From assembly GCA_019510185.1 (NCBI GenBank), contig JAEKKV010000011.1, positions 1-64,000 on the forward strand: a DNA stretch of 64,000 nucleotides, given 5' to 3'. Under the pieces are notes generated by a model, which was not told the origin of the DNA, did no database searches, and saw only the letters and a list, made by a program, of their open reading frames with translations. How positions within the stretch are numbered: the stretch's first letter is position 1; each line of letters starts with the position of its first letter. This document shows, piece after piece, positions 16,020 through 24,664 of the stretch. The position numbers and the translations under genes are program-made. The DNA comes from Verrucomicrobiota bacterium (GTDB lineage: Bacteria > Verrucomicrobiota > Verrucomicrobiia > Opitutales > Opitutaceae).

Positions 16020-16777
16020 GCGGACTCCAGCTCCAATCCCACCGGGCAATGATCGCTCCCCATGACCTCGGGCGAGATCCACGCGCGCTTGAGGCGCGGC
16101 TCCAGCGCCGCCGAGGCGAGAAAGTAATCGATGCGCCACCCGATGTTGCGCGGTCGGGCACCCGCGCGATAGGTCCACCACGAATAATGACCCGGTCCTT
16201 TTTCAAAGGTACGGAAGGTGTCCACGAATCCCGCGCCCAGAAACGCGCGGAAACCGTCGCGCTCCTCGTCGCTGAAACCGGGATTGCCCACGTTCTCCTT
16301 CGGCCGGGCCAGGTCGATCTCCTCGTGCGCGACATTGAGGTCGCCGCAAACGATCACCGGCTTGCGCGTCTCCAGCGAGCGCAGGTAGGCAAGGAAATCG
16401 CGGTCCCACTGCCGGCGGTACGGCAGGCGCGCCAGCTCGTTTTGCGCGTTGGGCACATAGACGTTGACGAGGAAAAATCCGGCGAACTCCGCCGTGATCA
16501 CGCGCCCCTCCTGGTCATGCGCCTCGTGGCCGAGACCGTAGGTGACGCCGAGCGGCGCGACCCGGGTGAAAATCGCCGTGCCGCTGTAGCCCTTCTTGAC
16601 CGCGGCGTTCCAGAACGCGCTGTATCCGTCCGGCCATGTCACATGCTGCACGTCGGCGGGATGACATTTCGTCTCCTGCAGGCAGATCACATCGGCGCCG
16701 GCGGCGGCCATGAAGTCGAAGAAGCCCTTTTGCAGCACCGCGCGGAGGCCGTTGACGTTCCAGGAGACAAGTTTCAT
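16016..16777 (-). CDS. xthA: Exodeoxyribonuclease III (AP endonuclease)
   Basis: This 253-aa enzyme of the EEP fold acts in base-excision repair, cutting at abasic sites and trimming 3' blocks. The canonical elements are in order: [15 protein letters not shown] (Asn of the metal site), ICLQETKC (catalytic metal-binding Glu), [11 protein letters not shown] (Tyr), [13 protein letters not shown] (Asp/Asn), RIDYFLAS and [11 protein letters not shown] (catalytic Asp-His pair). ATG 16777 begins the conserved KLVSWN strand directly; the long in-frame upstream extension is not homologous and is antisense to other sequence. It is the first gene of the xthA - SET - pncC overlap chain. Confidence 0.96.
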   Translation of the reverse strand: MKLVSWNVNGLRAVLQKGFFDFMAAAGADVICLQETKCHPADVQHVTWPDGYSAFWNAAVKKGYSGTAIFTRVAPLGVTYGLGHEAHDQEGRVITAEFAGFFLVNVYVPNAQNELARLPYRRQWDRDFLAYLRSLETRKPVIVCGDLNVAHEEIDLARPKENVGNPGFSDEERDGFRAFLGAGFVDTFRTFEKGPGHYSWWTYRAGARPRNIGWRIDYFLASAALEPRLKRAWISPEVMGSDHCPVGLELESA

Positions 16778-16861
16778 TCGGCCGAGACGTTCAACGGATG
16801 GCGGCGCGGTTTCAATCCCGGGGTTGCCAGCACCGGCGTGATTCTTCACGTTGCCCGCTCC

Positions 16862-18364
16862 ATGTCCGCGTTCACCCACATCCCTCTTGGCCGGCGCATT
16901 CCCTCCAGCCTGCATGGCGTCTCCTGCAGCCTGCCCACGATGCGCGACGTGATCGGCTACGAGGAAAAGGACCCCGAGGTGGTGAAGCACATGACGTCCG
17001 GCTACCCGCGTTTCGTGGTGCATCCCTTTGCCAAACAGGCCGCCGCGCACCTCGCCCGCACGCGCAATCTGGCCGGACAGAGCCTCTGGCTCACCTCTTC
17101 CCGCCGCGCGGCGGAACGTCTGCTCGCCCATCTCAACGCCCCCGGGGCGCAACTGATCGAGGACAGTCCGCTCACCGGCGTGACCTTCCCCGAAAACGCC
17201 GCGCTATCCGCCCGCGCCAAGACCTTTCTGCAACACACCGGCATGTTTCTCTCCTCTCGCGAGGCCGAGGATTACCTGCTGCGCGTCGGCGAGCTGGCCG
17301 TCCCCTGCGAGGAAAAGAGCTTCGAGGGCTACGCCGCGTCCTGCGTGAAAGGCCATGTGGCGCGCGCGTACCAACATGCCGCGCCCGCCGACGTGTTCCT
17401 CGCGACCAGCGGCATGAACGCGATCTACGCCGCCTTCCGCGTCGCCGCCGGCCTGCAACGCGCGCGCGGTCGCACCCGCTGGCTTCAGCTCGGCTGGCTC
17501 TATCTCGACACCATCGCGATCCTGCAAAAATTCACCGAGCAGCCGGCGGAGGATTACCTTTTTCAAGGCGACGTCTTCGACCTAGCCGCGCTCCGGCGTC
17601 TCTTTGCGGAACAAGGCGGCACGATCGCGGGCATCATCACCGAGGTTCCCACCAATCCGCTCATCCAGACACCCGACCTTGCGGCCATCCGCGACCTCTG
17701 CCGTGAGCACGGCGCGATGCTGATCATCGACCCCACCATCGCTTCGCCGCTCAACATCGACGTGCTTCTCCACGCCGACGTGGCGGTCAACTCCCTCACC
17801 AAATACACCGCGAGCGAAGGCGACGTGATCCTCGGCGCCGTCGTGGTGAACCCCCAGAGCCCCCACGCCGCCGATTTTCGCGAACGCCTTCCCGGCGAGC
17901 TGGAGCCGGTTTACTCGCGCGACCTCGACCGCCTCGCCGCCCAGATCGGCGACACCGCGTCGGTCATCGCGCAGATCAACCGCACCACGCCCGCGGTCGT
18001 GGAGTTTTTGCGCACCCATCCGCGCATCAAGGCCCTCTACTGGTCGCACCACCCGGCCTCGCGCGAAAATTACCTCAAGATCGCCCGCGATCCCGCCGCG
18101 CTCGGCAGCATGATTTCCTTCGAGGTCGCGATGCCGCTGGCGCAATTCTACGACCGCCTGCGCCTGCCCAAGGGCCCGAGCTTCGGCATGAAGACCACGC
18201 TCATCTGCCCGTTTATCTATCTCGCCCACTACGACCTCGTGACCAGCGAAAGCGGCCGCGCCACCCTCGCCGCCGCAGGCCTGTCGCCGGAACTCCTGCG
18301 CCTGTCGATCGGCTGCGAGCCCGCCGAGGACATCATTGCCGCGCTGGCCGAGGCGCTGGCCTGA
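16862..18364 (+). CDS. PLP-dependent transsulfuration enzyme (fungal-type cystathionine gamma-synthase homologue)
   Basis: This 500-aa protein is a Cys/Met-metabolism PLP enzyme (aspartate aminotransferase fold). The catalytic lysine is in [20 protein letters not shown], the PLP-binding Asp in [15 protein letters not shown], and a Gly/Ser phosphate contact in [14 protein letters not shown]. The N-terminus ([26 protein letters not shown]) resembles fungal STR2-type cystathionine gamma-synthases more than bacterial MetB, which begins directly with the catalytic domain and is about 100 residues shorter. It probably makes cystathionine from an activated homoserine and cysteine, but gamma-lyase activity cannot be excluded. 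ATG 16862 precedes the conserved region. The DUF167 gene follows after 5 bp. Confidence 0.85.
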   Translation: MSAFTHIPLGRRIPSSLHGVSCSLPTMRDVIGYEEKDPEVVKHMTSGYPRFVVHPFAKQAAAHLARTRNLAGQSLWLTSSRRAAERLLAHLNAPGAQLIEDSPLTGVTFPENAALSARAKTFLQHTGMFLSSREAEDYLLRVGELAVPCEEKSFEGYAASCVKGHVARAYQHAAPADVFLATSGMNAIYAAFRVAAGLQRARGRTRWLQLGWLYLDTIAILQKFTEQPAEDYLFQGDVFDLAALRRLFAEQGGTIAGIITEVPTNPLIQTPDLAAIRDLCREHGAMLIIDPTIASPLNIDVLLHADVAVNSLTKYTASEGDVILGAVVVNPQSPHAADFRERLPGELEPVYSRDLDRLAAQIGDTASVIAQINRTTPAVVEFLRTHPRIKALYWSHHPASRENYLKIARDPAALGSMISFEVAMPLAQFYDRLRLPKGPSFGMKTTLICPFIYLAHYDLVTSESGRATLAAAGLSPELLRLSIGCEPAEDIIAALAEALA

Positions 18365-18369
18365 TCGCC

Positions 18370-18657
18370 GTGTCCGGGCCGTCCTGCAAACTCGCGATCA
18401 AGGCGATTCCCAACGCCCCTCGCAACGCGGTCGCCGGCTGGCTCGGTGACATGCTCAAAATCAAAGTCCATGCGCCCGCCTTGGAAGGCCGCGCCAACGA
18501 CGAGCTGTGCGAGTTTATCGCCGAAACCCTCGCCCTGCCCAAGCGCACCGTGACCGTCTGTCTCGGCGACAAGTCGCGCCAGAAGCTTCTCCAGATCGAC
18601 GGCCTTACGCTGGAAGAGGTCCGCCGGCGCCTCGAGGATCGCGCGTCAAAATCATAA
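18370..18657 (+). CDS. DUF167 (YggU family) protein
   Basis: This 95-aa small cytoplasmic protein of the DUF167/YggU family has an alpha/beta fold. Conserved stretches are LAIKAIPNAPRNAVAGWLG, LKIKVHAPALEGRANDELCE and FIAETLALPKRTVTVCLGDK, the family core V.A.P..G.AN..L. Function is unknown. The start is GTG 18370, 5 bp after the transsulfuration gene stop, indicating cotranscription. Its last 53 bp overlap tail-to-tail with the 3' end of the MATE transporter gene on the other strand. Confidence 0.85.
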   Translation: MSGPSCKLAIKAIPNAPRNAVAGWLGDMLKIKVHAPALEGRANDELCEFIAETLALPKRTVTVCLGDKSRQKLLQIDGLTLEEVRRRLEDRASKS

Positions 18658-19966
18658 ACCGGAGCCCTAGCGAAACCGCCGCGACCGCGAGACCGGCCGC
18701 CAGTCCGATCCATACGCCCAGCGCGCCCAGCGACGTGTGCAGGCCCAGGACATAGCCTCCGGGAATCGCCAGCAGCCAGTAGGAGACAAACGTGATCGCC
18801 GCCGGCATTTTTACGTCGGCCAGGCCGCGCAAAGCGCCCGAACCGACCACTTGAGCACCGTCGAAAAGCTGAAAAATCGCCGCCACCACCAGCAGCTTGG
18901 CCGCGAGCGCGACCACCGCCGGGTCATCCACAAACCCATGCGCCAGCCACGGCCCCGCCAGCGAGAAAACCAGCGCCGACAGGATCATGCACAGGCAGGC
19001 CATGGCCAGCGCTCCGAAGCCGATCGAGCGCAAGGCCGCCAGCCGGCCTTCGCCCACCGCCTTGCCGATGCGCATGCTCACCGCCATCGACAGGCCGAGC
19101 GGGAACATGAACGTGAACGCCGCGCAACTGAGCGCGATTTGATGCGCCGCCAGCGCCTCCGCGCTGATCCAGCCCATCATGACCGCTGCCGACACAAACG
19201 CCCCCGCCTCGAACAGGAGCATCACGGCCGCGGGCACGCCGATGTGCAGCATTTCAAGAAAACGCCTCCACCGCAGACCGGCGAGCCATGCCCCGCCGGG
19301 CCAGATGCGACGAAAAGCCGGTGCGCGATACATCCACAGGTAAATCGCGCCAAGCGTCGCCATTCGCGAAGCCAGCGTCGCCCAGCCCGCCCCCGCCAGC
19401 CCCAGCGCCGGCGAACCCCAATTGCCGTAAATCAACACCCAGTTGAGCACCCCGTTGACCGCCACGCCTCCGATCATGATGGCCATCGGCACCCAAGGCT
19501 GGCCGAGGGCCTCCGCAAACTGGCGGAAGACCTGAAACAACATGGCCGGCACGAGCGAAAGTGTGATGAGCGTATAGAAATACGGATTCATGGCCGCGAT
19601 CACCTCCGGCGGCTGTCCCAAATGATCGAACCAGGCCGTCAAGCCGAGCATCACCGCGATTTCGACGATGCTGGCGATCAACGCGAGCACCACCCCGTGC
19701 CTGAGCCACACCGCGCCCGCCGTCTCGCTGCCCGCACCATGCTCGCGCGACGCCAGCACGGCGACCGGCGCGAGCAGGCCGATCCCGATCATGAAAAAAA
19801 GCGTGAACACGCCGCTGGCGAAAGCCGAGGCCGCCAGCGGCACGGTGCCAATCCGCCCGATCATCACGCTATCGGTTATTCCCATGAGCATCTGGCTGAC
19901 CTGGCCGACGACGATCGGCAGGGCGAGCGCGAGCGTGGCACGGGCTTCCTTGAGATGGTGACGCAT
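18605..19966 (-). CDS. MATE family multidrug efflux transporter
   Basis: This 453-aa inner-membrane cation antiporter has twelve hydrophobic segments. MATE signatures are visible in both halves: ALALPIVVGQVSQMLMGITD with SVMIGRIGTVPLAASAFASG at the N-terminus, and LHIGVPAAVMLLFEAGAFVS with AAHQIALSCAAFTFMFPLGL in the second half, then MAVSMRIGKAVGEGR. It probably exports organic cations or dyes using a Na+ or H+ gradient; the substrate cannot be read. ATG 19966 (MRHHLKEARATL) fits the family, which starts with a short amphipathic helix. The gene stands alone on its strand and overlaps the DUF167 gene at its 3' end. Confidence 0.93.
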   Translation of the reverse strand: MRHHLKEARATLALALPIVVGQVSQMLMGITDSVMIGRIGTVPLAASAFASGVFTLFFMIGIGLLAPVAVLASREHGAGSETAGAVWLRHGVVLALIASIVEIAVMLGLTAWFDHLGQPPEVIAAMNPYFYTLITLSLVPAMLFQVFRQFAEALGQPWVPMAIMIGGVAVNGVLNWVLIYGNWGSPALGLAGAGWATLASRMATLGAIYLWMYRAPAFRRIWPGGAWLAGLRWRRFLEMLHIGVPAAVMLLFEAGAFVSAAVMMGWISAEALAAHQIALSCAAFTFMFPLGLSMAVSMRIGKAVGEGRLAALRSIGFGALAMACLCMILSALVFSLAGPWLAHGFVDDPAVVALAAKLLVVAAIFQLFDGAQVVGSGALRGLADVKMPAAITFVSYWLLAIPGGYVLGLHTSLGALGVWIGLAAGLAVAAVSLGLRFMILTRDPRGAGGPLPA

Positions 19967-20030
19967 CAACCTCCCGAGGGTGAGCGGAAAGGCCCCGGAG
20001 GGCACGGCGAAAAATCGAAGCTTCGCCCCC

Positions 20031-20441
20031 TCACCGGGCGCTGCGCACGCGCACGGCAAAATCCCGCGCACGGCCGTCCGGTGAGACAAAGCGCGCCACC
20101 ACGGTGTTATTGCCCTCCAGCGTCAGACGATGCCAGGGCGTCTCGCCGGGCAGCAGCTCGCCCGCCGCCCCCTTGAACACCGCGCTCACCTCAACGCGAA
20201 GCGTGACCAGACCGCGATTTTTGAAACTCGCGACAATCTCCAGTCGACCGTCCTTGCGCCGTGCCTCCTGCAGCCCGGTGCATTCGACGGCGGGTTGCAC
20301 CGTCTCATCCGCAAGCACGACCTTGGCCGTGTTCTCCAAACCATAACGAGTCGCGGCGGGCGCCGGCGTCTTCGTCGGACCGCAGCAACCGGCCAGACCG
20401 GCCACCAGCACCGCCGGCAAAACAAGGCGATGGATTTTCAT
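20031..20441 (-). CDS. YcfL-like (DUF1425) lipoprotein
   Basis: This 136-aa lipoprotein has the signal MKIHRLVLPAVLVAGLAGCC with lipobox LAGC, placing the mature Cys at about residue 19. The mature part is an immunoglobulin-like beta fold: VECTGLQEARRKDGRLEIVA, FKNRGLVTLRVEVSAVFKG, GETPWHRLTLEGNNTVVA and RARDFAVRVR. This matches, strand for strand, the YcfL-like protein encoded at 21680-22105. It lies close to the lpoB-like cluster but is separated from it by an oppositely oriented lipoprotein gene, so it is likely an independent paralogue. YcfL function is unknown beyond its frequent linkage to lpoB. Confidence 0.7.
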   Translation of the reverse strand: MKIHRLVLPAVLVAGLAGCCGPTKTPAPAATRYGLENTAKVVLADETVQPAVECTGLQEARRKDGRLEIVASFKNRGLVTLRVEVSAVFKGAAGELLPGETPWHRLTLEGNNTVVARFVSPDGRARDFAVRVRSAR

Positions 20442-20641
20442 GGGAAGCCCTCCCTTGCGCGCCGTGTGCATGTGCCCCGAAGAATTCATGGACAAACCCG
20501 GTATGACAACAGCACAGATGCGCCAGGTTCCGTCCCGGCCTGAAAATGGACCCCATCTGGAAAATACCGGGGCACTTCCATGATTGCGAAGGGTCTGACA
20601 TCCGCCTACTTTTTCGGAAGAAACCAAATTTTTATTTCTCC

Positions 20642-20983
20642 ATGCATATCCTGCGCACGTTTCTGACCGTCGGCGGACTGGCCGGCCTGATGGCATTGTT
20701 GTCCGCCTGCTCCACCACCGACGGAAAATCCGCCACCAACCCGAGGCACCCTGGTCCGGCCATTGGACAAAGCGTGGGTGAAGCCGTGGGCGTGGTCGGA
20801 GGCAACGTGGTCGGTGCCGTTTATGGCGCGGGCGAAGGTGTCGTCGATGGCGTGAAGCAGCCGTTCACCAACGAGCCGCATGTGGTGCGCACCTGGCACA
20901 CGGAAACCACGAGCGACGGACGCACCATCCAGGTGCCCACGGACATCCTCGTGGACCAGTACGGCCGGCCGATTTCGAAATAA
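20642..20983 (+). CDS. Small glycine/valine-rich lipoprotein
   Basis: This 113-aa protein has a lipoprotein signal (MHILRTFLTVGGLAGLMALL, lipobox LSAC). A Gly/Val-rich stretch follows (IGQSVGEAVGVVGGNVVGAV, YGAGEGVVDGVKQPFTNEP) with regular small-residue spacing typical of membrane-associating or glycine-zipper segments. The C-terminus (VVRTWHTETTSDGRTIQVPT) is beta-rich. Glycine-zipper lipoproteins usually sit in the outer membrane, but no function can be assigned. The gene is divergent from the YcfL-like lipoprotein, and a strong shared terminator follows. Confidence 0.75.
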   Translation: MHILRTFLTVGGLAGLMALLSACSTTDGKSATNPRHPGPAIGQSVGEAVGVVGGNVVGAVYGAGEGVVDGVKQPFTNEPHVVRTWHTETTSDGRTIQVPTDILVDQYGRPISK

Positions 20984-21010
20984 GCGTTTCGCTTCGATCT
21001 TAAAAAAACA

Positions 21011-21039
21011 AAAGGCCGCCTCGGACTGAGGCGGCCTTT
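21011..21039. terminator. Bidirectional terminator
   Basis: AAAGGCCGCCTC and GAGGCGGCCTTT (21011-21022 and 21028-21039) form a perfect 12-bp stem with a GGACT loop. A-runs before it and TTTC after it let it serve both the plus-strand lipoprotein gene and the minus-strand lpoB-like operon, which ends at 21066. Confidence 0.88.
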
Positions 21040-21065
21040 CTTGCGCAAAAAATCCAGGAGACGGC

Positions 21066-21671
21066 TTACCAGCCGACGGCGGACTTCTTGGTCTGTTTCG
21101 CGATCTGGCGCTCGTCTTCCCAGACCGTGAAGCCGGTCTTCACCGCCACCAGGGACATCTGGAAGCTGTAGGTGTTCTGGGTGACGCCGTTCAGACGATC
21201 CGTCTGCTGGATCAGCTTGCCGTAGAGCGTGTAGTTCGGGGCGATGATCTTGGCCTTCTTGCCAGTCGTCATTTCATCCAGCTCGGCGGCTTCGGAGGCG
21301 ACGACGGCGCGCTCACCAAGGCCCATGGTATTGGTCACGACGACCTTGCCGGTCTGTGTGAGGGCGACGCGGATTTTCTTGATGAGGAGATCCGTGTCGA
21401 TGTTGAGCTGGGTGTTGTTGATGATGCGATCGACGGCGAGGATGGCCGGCTGCGTGGGCGACTTGTCGAGCGCCCCGGACGAGAGCAGCGAGCCGACGAG
21501 CTGGTCGGCGGCGTTGGCCCAGTCCTGCGAGTTGATGCCGCCGGTATTCAACGCCTGGGGACCGCTGGCGTCGACGGTGCGGGTCTCGGCCGTCTGGCAG
21601 CCGGTGATGAGGAAGGTCGCGGGCAGGAGCGCGCCGGCGAGCAGCATGGTATTGAAGCGGAGTTTGGTCAT
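21066..21671 (-). CDS. lpoB: LpoB-like penicillin-binding-protein activator lipoprotein
   Basis: This 201-aa outer-membrane lipoprotein has the signal MTKLRFNTMLLAGALLPATF and lipobox ITGC. The mature domain follows the LpoB/YcfM pattern: NSQDWANAADQLVGSLLSSG, PAILAVDRIINNTQLNIDTD, LLIKKIRVALTQTGKVVVTN, PNYTLYGKLIQQT, YSFQMSLVAVKTGFTVWEDE and the C-terminal RQIAKQTKKSAVGW. In enterobacteria LpoB crosses the periplasm to activate PBP1B; whether the same partner exists here is inference. The long disordered spanning region of E. coli LpoB is short here. It is the last gene of a run with YcfL-like and COG3014-like genes and ends just before a strong terminator. Confidence 0.88.
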   Translation of the reverse strand: MTKLRFNTMLLAGALLPATFLITGCQTAETRTVDASGPQALNTGGINSQDWANAADQLVGSLLSSGALDKSPTQPAILAVDRIINNTQLNIDTDLLIKKIRVALTQTGKVVVTNTMGLGERAVVASEAAELDEMTTGKKAKIIAPNYTLYGKLIQQTDRLNGVTQNTYSFQMSLVAVKTGFTVWEDERQIAKQTKKSAVGW

Positions 21672-21679
21672 GGGAAATT

Positions 21680-22105
21680 TCAGAGTTCGCTGAGTTTGAG
21701 CACGAAGTCGACGGCGCGCGGCGAAACCGCCACGGTGGAGATGGTGGTGGTCTCCCGGCCTTGGAGATTGAGGACCTTCCAGCCTTCGTTGGGCGAGCCC
21801 ACCGCCATGCCGTCCTGATCGATCCATTCGAACTTATAACGGACGCTGCGCAGGTCGTTTTTGAGATTTTCAACCGTGGCCTGGACCTTCAGCAGGTTGC
21901 CGGAAACGACGGTCTGGTTGACGGCGTTGACGCGGACGGTGCGGGCCAGCGTGTTGTCGGTGACGACGCGCTTGTCCGAGATGTAGTTTGGCGTCGCGGC
22001 CGGCTGGGCGCGCTCGACCGTGTTGACGTTGGTGGCGCAGCCCGCGAGGGCGGCCAGAAGGCCGCCGGCGAGAGCGGCGCAAAGGAAGCGACGGGAGATT
22101 TTCAT
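21680..22105 (-). CDS. ycfL: YcfL family (DUF1425) lipoprotein
   Basis: This 141-aa protein has a lipoprotein signal (MKISRRFLCAALAGGLLAAL, lipobox LAGC). The YcfL domain follows: ARTVRVNAVNQTVVSGNLLK, VQATVENLKNDLRSVRYKFE, WIDQDGMAVGSPNEGWKVLN and TTISTVAVSPRAVDFVLKL. In Enterobacteria ycfL sits directly beside lpoB (ycfM), and the same pair occurs here with an 8-bp gap, which strengthens both calls. Its start overlaps the stop of the COG3014-like gene by 4 bp (ATGA). The molecular role of YcfL is not established. Confidence 0.85.
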   Translation of the reverse strand: MKISRRFLCAALAGGLLAALAGCATNVNTVERAQPAATPNYISDKRVVTDNTLARTVRVNAVNQTVVSGNLLKVQATVENLKNDLRSVRYKFEWIDQDGMAVGSPNEGWKVLNLQGRETTTISTVAVSPRAVDFVLKLSEL

Positions 22106-23652
22106 TTAAGGATGAATTGTGAAACCAGCAGAGGCGACGTGGAGGACACGCTTTTGACGTAGACAACGTTCACGGCCCCGGGGTCCAAAGAAACTGTTTT
22201 TGTCTGCGTGCCGGCCGTCAGCGTAAGCTGGCGGTTGGCGGGGGTCGCGAGACGGGCGTATTGGAATTCCTTGGGCAAGGTCAGCCAAGTGCGGGTGTCG
22301 GCGATGTTGGTGGAGGCGTTGAGACCGGTCATCACGAGGCCGCCGATGAGGCCGGCCATGGCGCTCTGGTCACTGAGTTGCTTTTGGACGATGGCCTGGA
22401 TGATGGCCTTGGTGGCCGTGCCGATGAGGGTTTTGGTGACGATGGTGGGCCACTCGTTTTTGAAATCATTGGCCACGACGCTGTCCATGCTGGCGATGGT
22501 CGCGGTGTTGAACGTCTGACCCGTGGCGCCGATGGCAAGGGTAGGACTGTAATCGCCGTTGAACTTCAGCTTGGGGAAGGCGGCGCCGACATAAGCCAGG
22601 CGGCTGGTCACCAGGAAGGTGGGGATGTCGATGCGCAACTGGTCGCGATAGGGAGCGGTGCCCGTCTCGAAGATTACGTAGGTGACATTCTCGGGCGTCT
22701 TGCCCTCGGCGGCGGCGGAGGCGAGCGCGAGGTCGGAGGCGACGTAGGGATTTTCCGGGACGAGCTCGGCCACGCGTTCGAAAGATTTGCGGCCGCGTTC
22801 CCAATCGGCGCCGTTTTCACCGCGAATCGTGAAGAAGAGTCCGTCGAGGAACACCGCGAAGGGGTTCACGTAATCGCCATAGGCCTTGATGGGAGCGGTG
22901 GACTCGGCGAACGCCTGGCCGAGGGCCGGACCGGTGCGCGGATCATTCTGGGCCTTGTCCACGTCGTAGGAGGCGCTCTTGCCGGTCTCGTCCTTGACCT
23001 TGCCTTCGCGGGCCTTGGCAGCCTCTTCCTGCGCGGCGGCGATGCGCTTCTGGTTCAACTCGACCGCGTCGCGCTGGCGTTGCAGCGCGCGGTTGAGTTC
23101 GACGCGGGCGGAATCGGCCTGGCCGAGCTGGAGATAATCGAGGGCCTTGTAGGTGTTGAGCATCACCTTGTCGTAAGCGCGGCCTCGATAGGGAAGATTC
23201 GCGAGATTGGTGACGATCGCGAAGCCCTCGGAGCCGACCTTGATCTTGGCCTGCTCCTCCCAGTAGTTCACCTTTTCCTCGGCCTGATCGAGCGCGGCGA
23301 GGGAACGTTTAACATAGGCAGTCGAAATCTCGGCCTGGGTGAGCGGGGGCGGCAGCGTCACCGCGGGATCCTTGGGCGGAATCACGGGCGGGGGCGGCAA
23401 CTGCACCGCATCGGCCAGGGCGGCGGTGCGCAGCGTGGCGCCCTGCTCCAGTTTCCAGAGGATTTCGTCCTTCGAGCCTTCGTGGTCCTTGGCTTCCTTG
23501 TCAACCGAAGCGACCGCCGAGGCGATGTTGCTGGTATGGAAGGAAGTGACGAGGGCTGCGGATTGCTCCTGGTAAGTTTGACAGCCGGCGAGGAGGAAAA
23601 GCAGCGAAGCGCCGCCGAGGCTTTGAAGGAGCCGACGTGAGGTTTGTTTCAT
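22102..23652 (-). CDS. COG3014-like outer-membrane lipoprotein
   Basis: This 516-aa lipoprotein has the signal MKQTSRRLLQSLGGASLLFL and lipobox LAGC. The mature N-terminal half is helical and TPR-like (TYKALDYLQLGQADSARVEL, NRALQRQRDAVELNQKRIAA, GRKSFERVAELVPENPYVAS), with Pro-rich PPPPVIPPKDPAVTLPPPL between segments. The C-terminal half is mixed alpha/beta (VTYVIFETGTAPYRDQLRID, PKLKFNGDYSPTLAIGATG) with an Ala/Gly helix (AMAGLIGGLVMTGLNAS). Large lipoproteins of this type are encoded beside ycfL/lpoB in several proteobacteria, but their task is unknown; an envelope role is inferred. It is the first gene of the three-gene lipoprotein run. A terminator hairpin lies only 28 bp upstream of its start. 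Confidence 0.7.
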   Translation of the reverse strand: MKQTSRRLLQSLGGASLLFLLAGCQTYQEQSAALVTSFHTSNIASAVASVDKEAKDHEGSKDEILWKLEQGATLRTAALADAVQLPPPPVIPPKDPAVTLPPPLTQAEISTAYVKRSLAALDQAEEKVNYWEEQAKIKVGSEGFAIVTNLANLPYRGRAYDKVMLNTYKALDYLQLGQADSARVELNRALQRQRDAVELNQKRIAAAQEEAAKAREGKVKDETGKSASYDVDKAQNDPRTGPALGQAFAESTAPIKAYGDYVNPFAVFLDGLFFTIRGENGADWERGRKSFERVAELVPENPYVASDLALASAAAEGKTPENVTYVIFETGTAPYRDQLRIDIPTFLVTSRLAYVGAAFPKLKFNGDYSPTLAIGATGQTFNTATIASMDSVVANDFKNEWPTIVTKTLIGTATKAIIQAIVQKQLSDQSAMAGLIGGLVMTGLNASTNIADTRTWLTLPKEFQYARLATPANRQLTLTAGTQTKTVSLDPGAVNVVYVKSVSSTSPLLVSQFILK

Positions 23653-23679
23653 ACGGGATGTTGGCTGAAGCAGGACTGG

Positions 23680-23717
23680 AAAAAAACGGAGACGACCGGG
23701 ACCAGGGGTCGTCTCCG
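23680..23717 (-). terminator. Terminator or attenuator between CsgG-like and COG3014-like genes
   Basis: On the minus strand CGGAGACGACC pairs with GGTCGTCTCCG (11-bp stem, 9-nt loop), followed by a run of six or more T. It follows the CsgG-like gene by 16 bp and lies 28 bp before the COG3014-like start. It either ends the upstream transcript or acts as an attenuator. Confidence 0.85.
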
Positions 23718-23732
23718 CAAAAACGGAAAAGG

Positions 23733-24620
23733 TTACTCGGCGGCGTCGGGCACGTCGTCCTTCAGGCGCACGAGGGCGAGCCGGTCGATGCCGGTGTCCT
23801 CGATGATGTCGGCTTGGGAATTCTGCGGCGTGACGCGGCTGATCTTCACCTTGCCCACGAAAACCTCCTCGCGGGTTTTCTCACCGGTATCGGGGTCGAC
23901 GAGGTCGCCGCCGAGGGTGAACACTTCCCAGACCTGGCCGACCTTGATGCCGGACGTGTCGTTGCGATTGATGGTAACGACCTTGTCGCGCTTGCCGATG
24001 ACGCGCGCCGGGAAGACGGCGTCGGCCACACGCGAGGCGATCTTCTGCGCCATCTCGCGGGTGACGTCCGTGAGCAGCACGTCGCTCGACTCGCCGACTT
24101 TCTCGACGGTGCTGCCGGAAAGCTGGTCGGCCTGGCGGCGCGAGACCTGGAAATTGGTGCTCGCGATGGCGCGCTGGGTGGAAACCTCGGTGATCTTGGC
24201 GACCGCGGACAGTTCGACCACGCGGGCGGTGACGGCCTTGCCCAAGGAGGCCAGCACGCGCGTCTCCGTGCGATCGTTGAAGCCGTCGACGCGGATGGTG
24301 AGGAGATAATCGGCCTGCTGGAACTGGAAGACGGCGCCCGCAGCGGCGGACTCCTTGGCGAGAGCGTCGGCGTCGGAACGTTCGAGAACCTCGAACCGTT
24401 TCGTGTTCAGCACGCGGTCGTAGACTTGCGAATCGAGCGCCTCCAGCACGCTGCCCAGGGAGAGGCCGACGCCCTGCTTGGACATGCGCGCCTTGACCGA
24501 GTCGGTCGCGGCGATCTTGGTGATGGCGAGTTTCTTTTTACCGGGAGCGTCCTGCGCGACGACCGTGCCGGCGAAGAGCGCACCCAGGGCGAGGAAAGAA
24601 AGGAGCTTCAGAAGTTTCAT
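23733..24620 (-). CDS. Secreted CsgG/curli-assembly-like domain protein
   Basis: This 295-aa exported protein has the signal MKLLKLLSFLALGALFAGTV, cleaved near VVAQD, with no lipobox. The mature region has KLAITKIAATDSVKARMSKQ, SQVYDRVLNTKRFEVLERSD and ADYLLTIRVDGF, the order seen in CsgG/LpoB-type ABD-like domains. A C-terminal beta barrel-like segment follows (VIGKRDKVVTINRNDTSGIK, VGQVWEVFTLGGDLVDPDTG, VGKVKISRVTPQNSQADI), which resembles the flagellar FlgT C-terminal domain. It may act in outer-membrane assembly, but the partner is unknown. It sits 44 bp downstream of the PEGA protein gene and upstream of the lipoprotein run; a terminator follows. Confidence 0.7.
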   Translation of the reverse strand: MKLLKLLSFLALGALFAGTVVAQDAPGKKKLAITKIAATDSVKARMSKQGVGLSLGSVLEALDSQVYDRVLNTKRFEVLERSDADALAKESAAAGAVFQFQQADYLLTIRVDGFNDRTETRVLASLGKAVTARVVELSAVAKITEVSTQRAIASTNFQVSRRQADQLSGSTVEKVGESSDVLLTDVTREMAQKIASRVADAVFPARVIGKRDKVVTINRNDTSGIKVGQVWEVFTLGGDLVDPDTGEKTREEVFVGKVKISRVTPQNSQADIIEDTGIDRLALVRLKDDVPDAAE

Positions 24621-24664
24621 GGCGAAATTGGAGAAATGAAATCGATGATGAAAAGCGCCCCGGC

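Noticed and set aside
16049..16861. N-terminal extension of the transsulfuration enzyme frame
   Set aside because: It is antisense to xthA and has no homology; the conserved protein begins at ATG 16862.
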